Below are positions 8,897 through 14,800 of a DNA stretch of 14,813 bases, piece by piece. The position numbers and the translations under genes were made by a program. The notes under the pieces are model-generated. The model did no database searches, was not told the origin of the DNA, and saw only the letters and a program-made list of their open reading frames with translations. How positions within the stretch are numbered: position 1 is the first letter of the stretch; every line of letters begins with the position of its first letter. The stretch is from Promethearchaeota archaeon (lineage in GTDB: Archaea > Asgardarchaeota > Lokiarchaeia > Sigynarchaeales > SOKP01). The stretch spans positions 1 to 14,813 of the forward strand of contig JAUWBH010000156.1 of the NCBI GenBank assembly GCA_030605085.1, read 5' to 3'.

Positions 8897-9580
8897 ATGA
8901 AACTTAAAGTATTACATCTGTTTTTGACAACGGACAAGGAGATTTCTGAAACTCCCACGCAATTGAGAGGATTTATTGGTACAGAATTCAAAAAATATGC
9001 TGAATTGCACCACCACCTTGATTCTAATAATCGAAAAAAATTAATCTACGAATATCCTAAGATACAATACAAAATAAACCGGAATAGAGCGATAATTTTA
9101 GGAATAGGCGACGATAGCATATCAATTTTAAGACATATCGTATTGAATGTTAAAAAACTTACTTTAGGACAAAATTCGTACGATATAATTGAAATTAAAG
9201 CTCATTACGAAGAACCAGAATTTAAAATAACTAAAAAAGGTGAAATTTATTCTTATAAGTTCATCTCCCCGTGGATTGCGTTAAACGACAAGAATTACAA
9301 AAAATTTAAAGATTCTACCATTCAAGAGAGGAGAGATTTATTAAAAAAAATTCTCATTGGAAATATTATATCCATGTCCAAATTCTTAGATTATACAGTG
9401 CCATCGCGCATAAAGATCGATATTGAACTCTATCCCACTAAAATTGCGTTTAAAAACATAGAGATGGTGGGATTTATAGGAAAGTTTGAAGCAAATTTCT
9501 TAATTCCCGACTATCTTGGAATCGGGAAATCTGTCTCTCACGGCTACGGTACCTTAAAACGAGTGAATCACGGATCGTAA
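8897..9580 (+). CDS. cas6: Cas6 pre-crRNA endoribonuclease (Cas6b-like)
   Basis: Cuts the long array transcript inside each repeat, leaving an 8-base repeat-derived 5' tag on each crRNA. The 227-residue protein has two ferredoxin-like halves and the family's C-terminal glycine-rich loop GIGKSVSHGYGTLK (about residues 208-221). Histidines cluster at H38-H39-H40. From memory, His38 and His40 are the catalytic residues of the methanogen Cas6b enzyme, so this is probably the active site. It starts 25 bases after the csm6 stop, with no clear ribosome-binding site. It is the only Cas6 in view and would have to process two repeat types. The nearest array leader begins 40 bases downstream. Confidence 0.9.
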   Translation: MKLKVLHLFLTTDKEISETPTQLRGFIGTEFKKYAELHHHLDSNNRKKLIYEYPKIQYKINRNRAIILGIGDDSISILRHIVLNVKKLTLGQNSYDIIEIKAHYEEPEFKITKKGEIYSYKFISPWIALNDKNYKKFKDSTIQERRDLLKKILIGNIISMSKFLDYTVPSRIKIDIELYPTKIAFKNIEMVGFIGKFEANFLIPDYLGIGKSVSHGYGTLKRVNHGS

Positions 9581-9619
9581 GATGGTTAATTTCTTTAATC
9601 TCTTAACAAATCGATCTAA

Positions 9620-9897
9620 TTTTTTCTTCGAACCAAATTTCGTCGAGTTTCTTTTTAAGGAAAGCGTAATTTGTTAGATCCTCGAAAAGAAATACCTTTT
9701 ATTATTCTTTATAATATTAAACATCTATAGAGATAAGCAAGAGTCATTTAAAATCGTGGAAGAGTCGCGCATTTCCCAGTTGATTTAATACTTTACAAAC
9801 GAATTAAAAAAAATTTCCGCAATAACGAACGACTAATAATCTTTTTTAAAGAAGATTTATATAGGTTCTTATCGTTTTATATTATATAATAATAAAG
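9620..9897 (+). promoter_or_regulatory. CRISPR leader of array 1, with TATA promoter
   Basis: This is about 278 bases and closely similar to the leader at 10811-11101, and to the inverted one at 39-330. Conserved blocks include TTCTTCGAACCAAATTTCGT near its start, CATTTAAAATCGTGGA in the middle and TATATTATATAATAATAAAG touching the first repeat. A BRE/TATA element, AAGAAGA then TTTATATA at 9856-9863, stands 42 bases before the first repeat. The array transcript should start about 10-15 bases upstream of it. In leaders generally this end also guides insertion of new spacers. Confidence 0.88.
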
Positions 9898-10755
9898 GTA
9901 GCGTAGGAATATCCACAAAAACAAGGATTGCAATGGTTCTGCAGCAGCAGGATAAGATATAACTCTCCTTTGTAGCATAGGAATATCCACAAAAACAAGG
10001 ATTGAAGCTTTTTTTACTTTAAACAGGGATTTCACGGTAGCAAAGGAATATCCACAAAAACAAGGATTGCAGTCAACCCATCCAGAGAACTTTGCCTTTA
10101 ATACCTAATCCGCGTAGCATAGGAATATCCAGAAAAACAAGGATTGCAGTGTAATTGGTGCGTCTTTATTCTCAATGTACTTATCAACTGGTAGCATAGG
10201 AATATCCACAAAAACAAGGATTGCAGCTTCGTATCCACATTTACTGCAAATAACTTTCATTATAGTAGCATAGGAATATCCACAAAAACAAGGATTGCAG
10301 CTGACCTTCGTAGTGACCTCTGCGTGTCTTTACAATATGTAGCATAGGAATATCCACAAAAACAAGGATTGCAGCTTCATCACTATCAAGATCCACTTCA
10401 TTTCCATTTATATAGTAGCATAGGAATATCCACAAAAACAAGGATTGCAGCAATATCGTTCATATTAAAATCAACTTCTCCTTCCAATGTAGCATAGGAA
10501 TATCCACAAAAACAAGGATTGCAGCTTTCGGTCATTTCTCTCCCTCAAATGTTTTCATTAAATTAGTAGCATAGGAATATCCAGAAAAACAAGGATTGCA
10601 GTGTATAGTAACTTCGTTTAGCATTAACTATATTATTACACGTAGCATAGGAATATCCAGAAAAACAAGGATTGCCGCTCTACTATCTCGATCTCCCCTG
10701 AATCGTAATTGATAAGTTTGTAGCATAGGAATATTCACTAAAACAAGGATTGCAA
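9898..10755 (+). CRISPR. CRISPR array 1: 12 repeats, 11 spacers, 3' tag class GATTGCAG
   Basis: The 36-base repeat begins GTAGCATAGGAATATCC and ends ACAAGGATTGCAG. Repeats start at 9898, 9972, 10037, 10114, 10191, 10265, 10339, 10415, 10489, 10566, 10642 and 10720. Spacers are 38, 29, 41, 41, 38, 38, 40, 38, 41, 40 and 42 bases, all different. The last repeat carries three changes, which with the leader on the left gives plus-strand direction. Repeats 1 (GCG for GCA; TTGCAA end), 2 (GATTGAAG end) and 3 (CAAAGG) are also altered. Repeats 4, 10 and 11 share a CCAG-for-CCAC change. A C follows the repeat in 7 of 12 cases, so the true unit may be 37 bases. A short ATCC/GGAT stem is possible in the repeat. 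Confidence 0.98.
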
Positions 10756-10810
10756 AAATCTTTAACCTAATCCAAGATAAATGGTTTAATAGTATAATAT
10801 TTTGAAACAA

Positions 10811-11101
10811 AAAAATTCGTTGCCGTTTTCTTCGAACCAAATTTCATCGAGCTTCTTTTTAAATAAAGCGTAATTTACTTGATCCTCGAAACGAAAAATC
10901 TTTTTTTATTCTCTATAATGTTAGACATCTACAGAGATAAGCAGAAGTCATTTAAAATCGTGGAGGATTCGCGCATTTCCTAGTTGATTTAAGACTTTAC
11001 TAACGAATTAAAATAAACTTCCCCAATAATGAACGACTAATAATATGTTTTAAAAAAGATTTATATAGGTTCTTATCGTTTTATATTATATAATAATAAA
11101 G
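10811..11101 (+). promoter_or_regulatory. CRISPR leader of array 2, with TATA promoter
   Basis: A 291-base second copy of the plus-strand leader, following 55 bases of unassigned sequence after array 1. Its distal part (10811-10855, and the block 10881-10913) is closest to the inverted leader at 39-330. Its middle and proximal parts (about 10915-11101) are closest to the array 1 leader, and the last 40 or so bases are almost identical to that leader. TTTATATA lies at 11060-11067, preceded by an A-rich BRE-like run, 42 bases before the first repeat. Array 2 is thus independently transcribed rather than read only from array 1. Confidence 0.88.
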
Positions 11102-11577
11102 GTAGCATAGGAATATCTATAAAAACAAGGATTGAAACGGACGTCTCTCTGAACAAACACAAGGAAAACTCTGAGTTGCATAGGAATATCCATAAAAACA
11201 AGGATTGAAACCACGCAAAGTTTTTCTTTCTATCAATCCATGTTATTTCTGTTGCATAGATATATCCATAAAAATAAGGATTGAAACCCCACATACTGAT
11301 TGTGTCTCCATGCGTCAACTTCGTTGTTGCATAGGAATATCCATAAAAACAAGGATTGAAACTAACTCGTTTGCATCTAAGAATCTTGGCATTTCTCTTA
11401 GTTGCATAGGAATATCCATAAAAACAAGGATTGAAACTATCTCCGTATGTCGTTTGGTTTACCGCACTCGGCGAGTTGCATAGGAATATCCATAAAAACA
11501 AGGATTGAAACATTTAATAGTGTTTGCTGTTTGGACAGCCCATTCGTTAGTTGCATAGGAATATCCATAAAAACAAG
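11102..11577 (+). CRISPR. CRISPR array 2: 7 repeats (last truncated), 6 spacers, 3' tag class ATTGAAAC
   Basis: The 37-base repeat begins GTTGCATAGGAATATCCAT and ends ACAAGGATTGAAAC. Repeats start at 11102, 11175, 11251, 11326, 11401, 11475 and 11550; spacers are 36, 39, 38, 38, 37 and 38 bases, none duplicated. The first repeat has the array-1-type opening GTAGC plus a CCAT-to-CTAT change, but the array-2-type end. The third has two substitutions. The seventh matches for 28 bases (11550-11577) and then breaks off into another sequence. The ATTGAAAC tag resembles the tags of many archaeal type III systems. Confidence 0.98.
11550..11577 (+). repeat. Truncated terminal repeat of array 2, at a fusion point
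   Basis: The first 28 of 37 repeat bases are perfect, ending AAAAACAAG. The expected GATTGAAAC is replaced by AAGAGCAAA. A terminal repeat normally decays by scattered substitutions. A perfect match that stops abruptly points instead to a deletion or insertion breakpoint. The open frame of the downstream gene begins right across this junction. Confidence 0.85.
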
Positions 11578-11597
11578 AAGAGCAAAAATGTGATGAT

Positions 11598-12152
11598 GTG
11601 TTAAAATTAATATCCTATATGGAGGACTTATTAAAAATAGAGAGTTATAAGAAACCAAAATATTTTTTTGATTTAAATCTTTTTGCTCTTGTAGACTTTG
11701 AAGAACCAACAGTAACAGATATTATAAGATTAATAATCCCCTCTTCTAAAACAGAATTTGAATATATAAAAGTAAATCGCCTAACTTTTACAGAAGATTT
11801 TAAAATAGAATTAAATGGATATACTGAATTTGAAATTGAAGATTCATTTAAATCGTTTTCCAGAGTATATTATTCTAACAATAATTTTATTATTATCCTC
11901 GTTATATTTCCTTCAAGAATATCTACAAATTTGAAATCATTTAGACTATTAATTCAAGAAATAGCACCAAAAATAAAACCTGATAAAATTTACTTTAAAT
12001 TTTGTTATAAAACAATTCCAATGGGTACTTTTCAATTGTTAAAAAAAGCTTTGAGATTAGAAATTGAAAGTTACAAAGAAATGTTAAAGTATAATTCATA
12101 TCATATTGAATATATTGAGATAAACACTAATTCAGATAAAGTATCAATTTAA
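11598..12152 (+). CDS. Unrecognised protein, probably 5'-truncated and of foreign origin
   Basis: There is a 184-residue reading frame from a GTG at 11598; a later ATG lies at 11619. The frame is open back to 11571, inside the truncated repeat, and the codons from 11578 (EEQKCDDV before the GTG) read like ordinary coding sequence. The real gene probably began further upstream and lost its start. No motif was recognised. The protein is rich in Phe, Ile and Lys, has a hydrophobic strand around YYSNNNFIIILVIFPSR (about residues 90-106), and looks like a mixed alpha/beta soluble domain. Only 3 CpG steps occur in 555 bases, against about 7 in the 405 bases of csm2, so its base use differs from its neighbours. 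No clear ribosome-binding site or promoter precedes it. Any expression probably depends on array 2 read-through. Confidence 0.6.
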   Translation: MLKLISYMEDLLKIESYKKPKYFFDLNLFALVDFEEPTVTDIIRLIIPSSKTEFEYIKVNRLTFTEDFKIELNGYTEFEIEDSFKSFSRVYYSNNNFIIILVIFPSRISTNLKSFRLLIQEIAPKIKPDKIYFKFCYKTIPMGTFQLLKKALRLEIESYKEMLKYNSYHIEYIEINTNSDKVSI

Positions 12153-12479
12153 TTTCAAACAAATGTCGAAATTTCCCGTATAATTTTCATTAATAAAGTT
12201 TGAATTTCTAACAATTTTTTTGAGGGGATTCTTTTTTGAGCTCCTTTTTTCTAATCTATTTAATTGTTCAAAAATTTCTTCCAAATCTTTAATTTCTTAA
12301 TAATTCTCCAAATTATCAAATAATTATAACGATTAATCTAAGGATAAGTAAAAATTTTCGAGTTTTTGTTGTTTAAGAAAATTTCCCCCTTCCTCTTTTT
12401 CATATCTGTTTAGAGTAATCTGGATGCAGTAACCTTCGTTTCTCTCCTTGTTATCCAATTTTTTCGTTATTTTTTCCAT
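12144..12479 (-). pseudogene. Small gene interrupted by three in-frame TAA codons
   Basis: Reading from the ATG at 12479, one frame runs 111 codons to a TGA at 12144-12146. It is broken only by TAA at codons 49, 52 and 61 (12333-12335, 12324-12326, 12297-12299). The 48 codons before and the 50 after are open and look coding: MEKITKKLDNKERNEG at the start, EIKDLEEIFEQLNRLEKR after the last TAA. No frameshift is needed. All three stops would be explained by CAA-to-TAA changes, giving Gln at each place. It starts 4 bases after the stop of the 157-residue gene, so it was probably the last gene of that run. Its end overlaps the convergent gene by 9 bases. The first 48 codons alone could still be translated as a short protein. 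Confidence 0.5.
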
Positions 12480-12483
12480 ATTT

Positions 12484-12957
12484 TTACACTTTTTCGAAGT
12501 ATTCGTTTATAACTTCTTTAAAATACGCAAAAACAGTTAAATCTTTAAATTCAGAATTAAAATATTTGTGCGTGAATTTCATAAGAATTTTTTTTAAAGC
12601 GGGAATTATCATTTTTCGAATGTACTTCTTTCTCCTTTTCTTATTAGGTTCCAAGACAACGTAGCCAAGAAAGTAATCTTCCTCGTTGTTCGACTTGTTG
12701 CGATTATATAACCATTCCAAAGTCTTTAAATAAGCGAATTCTTCTACTTGAAAAATTACTTTGAAACGATCTATTTTGACGCTTACAATATCTTGAGAGA
12801 AAATTGATTTACAAGCGTTTTGAATAGCAGTATATAAAAGACCGCTTTTAACGTGGTCTTTTTTGGTAATTTTTTCAAATCCATTAAACGGGGAAGAAAC
12901 AAGCGTAACTCCATTGCAAATGATTCCTACTTCCTTTACTATCTTCCTCAATCTCAT
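12484..12957 (-). CDS. Longin/roadblock-like small protein of Asgard type (tentative)
   Basis: A 157-residue protein. Residues 10-75 have the layout of a longin/roadblock-type domain. There is a first strand (VGIICNGVTLVSSPF) and a helix (KSGLLYTAIQNACKSIFSQ) preceding paired strands (DIVSVKIDRFKVIFQVEEF). The second half has a further strand (DYFLGYVVLE) and a long helical end (IRKMIIPALKKILMKFTHKYF) closing with FKEVINEYFEKV. This order, and the ending, recall the many small Asgard proteins thought to work with Ras-like GTPases. That is recognition of pattern, not a proven match. Its stop is 4 bases before the ATG of the broken small gene, and its start is 43 bases after the upstream gene's stop. 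No clear ribosome-binding site is seen. Confidence 0.6.
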   Translation of the reverse strand: MRLRKIVKEVGIICNGVTLVSSPFNGFEKITKKDHVKSGLLYTAIQNACKSIFSQDIVSVKIDRFKVIFQVEEFAYLKTLEWLYNRNKSNNEEDYFLGYVVLEPNKKRRKKYIRKMIIPALKKILMKFTHKYFNSEFKDLTVFAYFKEVINEYFEKV

Positions 12958-13000
12958 ATTAACTTCTTTTATTCATTTTTTCAAATCATATCTTAAATGT

Positions 13001-13723
13001 TTAATGTTTCCATTCTACCTTTCCAAACAATCCTCCTATTTCCCCCTCGTCTATGAAAAATCGACCAAATTTTAATTTTAATGGTTTTTTCGAATAAAAA
13101 GAACGGTAAAATCCCGCTCTGTGCGCCATATCGAGAAGTCCAACAATTAATTTAGAACTTGTGACATGCGTTTCTTTTCTTCTTAGATTTTTTATTACAT
13201 CGCTACCATTAATTATAATACCGATGTATCCCGATTCAATATCACTTGAACGAGACAAAATCTCATCTAAACTATTTTTATTAATGTACTTTAACGCTTT
13301 TTCCTTAAATATTCCAATATCGCTAATTAACTCATACGCAAGGATGTCGTAATCGTAAAAAACTTCAATATTAAAGTTGATATATTTTTCAAAACCGTTA
13401 ATAAAATCGTCGTTTCCAAGACCTATTAAAAATTTTAAATCTTCTCGTTTCAAGTTCGATTTCCACGCTTTCAAAAAATCGTTAAACAATTTATCAACAA
13501 AAATAGAAGTAGTCTCTACAATTGTGTTATTTGAAAAAAAAGAATTAATATCGTTTTTTCCAATAATTTGTGCTAAAGAATTAACGTCTGCTTTTTCTAT
13601 GTTATCTTTGCGATAAAGGTCAATTTTTCTATGTGAATTTAAATAAGAACACCAATTTGCTACTAATTGTTGTTTTCTAAACTCTTTTTCTCTCAAACTT
13701 TTTTTTAAATTTTTTACGTTCAT
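13001..13723 (-). CDS. Unrecognised 240-residue protein downstream of radA
   Basis: I do not recognise this family. A very basic N-terminus (MNVKNLKKSLREKEFRKQQ) is followed by a helical region to about residue 150. The C-terminal part has strands, with GYIGIIINGSDVIKNL near 164-179, a helix (SKLIVGLLDMAHRAGFYRS), and a final KLKFGRFFIDEGEIGGLFGKVEW. There is no signal peptide, membrane segment or Cys/His cluster. A good ribosome-binding site, AAGGAG at 13736-13741, stands 12 bases before the ATG. It lies 45 bases downstream of radA and 43 upstream of the 157-residue gene on the same strand, so co-transcription is likely. CpG content resembles that of the csm genes, so it looks native. Confidence 0.75.
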   Translation of the reverse strand: MNVKNLKKSLREKEFRKQQLVANWCSYLNSHRKIDLYRKDNIEKADVNSLAQIIGKNDINSFFSNNTIVETTSIFVDKLFNDFLKAWKSNLKREDLKFLIGLGNDDFINGFEKYINFNIEVFYDYDILAYELISDIGIFKEKALKYINKNSLDEILSRSSDIESGYIGIIINGSDVIKNLRRKETHVTSSKLIVGLLDMAHRAGFYRSFYSKKPLKLKFGRFFIDEGEIGGLFGKVEWKH

Positions 13724-13768
13724 TTTTAGATTAAACTCCTTAATTTTTTTATCGTATCATAAACTAAA

Positions 13769-14800
13769 TTAATCGGTTATACCACCTTCAGTAATGCAGA
13801 AAGTCGCTTCTTTTTCAGGTAAATGTGGCGCACTTTCTAGTTTAGCAACTCTCTGATCTCCTTTTCCTTTTTTTAAACGAATTCTATAAGTTGAGCTATG
13901 AGCAATTGCGTTTCCTCCTGTTGGATTCAACTTATCGCCATAAACTATGTCTGGATCGCATGACACTTGATTTAGAACGATAACGGCTAATTCTTTAGCT
14001 TTTTCCGTTAAATTCATTAAAGCGTGAACAAACGATTTGATTTTTTGTTGCCTCTCAACGAGCTTTTCTTTTCCTATAAATTCGCTTCTAAAATTACTTA
14101 TTATAGTATCCACAACAACTAATTTAATATTTTTTTGCTTAACCATATCCTTGACGAATTCCAACTCTTCTACAAAAAGCATCTGATCGTCGGAACAGGA
14201 AAACATTCCATACGTGATGTTGGCTAATGTTTTCTCACAGTCTAAAAATTTTGCTCTTGCCATGTGTATAATTCTTTCAGGTCTGAATGTTCCTTCCGTA
14301 TCGATATACAACGCCCTACCTTCAAAACCCCCTTCTCTATAAGGTAATTGTACATTTACGCATAATTGATGTGCAATTTGCGTTTTACCAGTACTATACT
14401 CTCCAAAAAATTCGGTAATCGCTTTTGGTTCAACGCCTCCTCCTAATAATTCGTCCAAAGAGGCACTACCAGTTGTTAATTTGTTTATCTTTTGCCTTTC
14501 TTGCCAAAATTCGTAACCATTTTTAAAACTATATCTAAAAAGTCGTTTACGAGCTTTTTTGACTAAAGTTTTGACAACATTTTCTCTTAACTCTGTTGCA
14601 CTTACTATTTCTTCGATTGACATCTCAACAAGGAACTCAACGTAATGAATTCCAACTTCTCTTAGTTTTTTTAATACGCGCCTTTTAATTCCGCGTAATT
14701 TCTTTAACTTTGTAGGAGGTTTTGTTTTGTGTGAACTAGCGTCTTGATCTAAGAAAAATTCGCTAGAAAAATCTTGTGGATATATGTCACCATTTGACAT
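13769..14800 (-). CDS. radA: RadA, archaeal RecA/Rad51-family recombinase
   Basis: The strand-exchange ATPase of homologous recombination, forming filaments on single-stranded DNA. A helix-hairpin-helix N-terminal domain spans about residues 31-80. The RecA core follows, with Walker A GEYSTGKT at 133-140, Walker B KLVVVD ending at D231, the family signature SNFRSEFIGKEKLVERQQK at 235-253, and the DNA-binding loop region NPTGGNAIAHSS at 292-303. At 343 residues it is full length. AAGGTGT at 14805-14811 is a suitable ribosome-binding site, and the promoter lies outside the window. In the linker, the usual FxxA polymerisation motif reads F92-K-N-G95, with Gly in place of Ala. A RadA paralogue (RadB-like) is less likely because the N-terminal domain is present. 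Confidence 0.95.
   Translation of the reverse strand: MSNGDIYPQDFSSEFFLDQDASSHKTKPPTKLKKLRGIKRRVLKKLREVGIHYVEFLVEMSIEEIVSATELRENVVKTLVKKARKRLFRYSFKNGYEFWQERQKINKLTTGSASLDELLGGGVEPKAITEFFGEYSTGKTQIAHQLCVNVQLPYREGGFEGRALYIDTEGTFRPERIIHMARAKFLDCEKTLANITYGMFSCSDDQMLFVEELEFVKDMVKQKNIKLVVVDTIISNFRSEFIGKEKLVERQQKIKSFVHALMNLTEKAKELAVIVLNQVSCDPDIVYGDKLNPTGGNAIAHSSTYRIRLKKGKGDQRVAKLESAPHLPEKEATFCITEGGITD

Noticed and set aside
10756..10810. Additional spacer or repeat after array 1
   Set aside because: No repeat-like sequence follows the degenerate repeat at 10720-10755; the 55 bases have no match to the other leaders and no gene.
10241..11709. Open frames of 70-146 codons across the arrays, on both strands, with repeating peptides such as NPCFYGYSYAT
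   Set aside because: They are translations of the CRISPR repeats and spacers; the peptide repeat follows the DNA repeat period exactly.
12214..12250. T-runs after the 184-residue ORF as a transcription terminator for array 2
   Set aside because: T-runs are plausible archaeal terminators, but the same bases read as Lys/Phe-rich codons of the opposite-strand broken gene, so they cannot be told apart from coding composition.
12144..12479. Reassignment of TAA to glutamine in this genome
   Set aside because: csm1, csm2, csm3, csm5, csm6, cas6 and radA all end in TAA at sensible family lengths, so TAA works as a stop here; gene decay explains the frame better.
12863..13616. Plus-strand open frames of 63-79 codons opposite the radA-linked genes
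   Set aside because: They are shadows of the minus-strand genes; the minus frames are longer and one has a clear ribosome-binding site.
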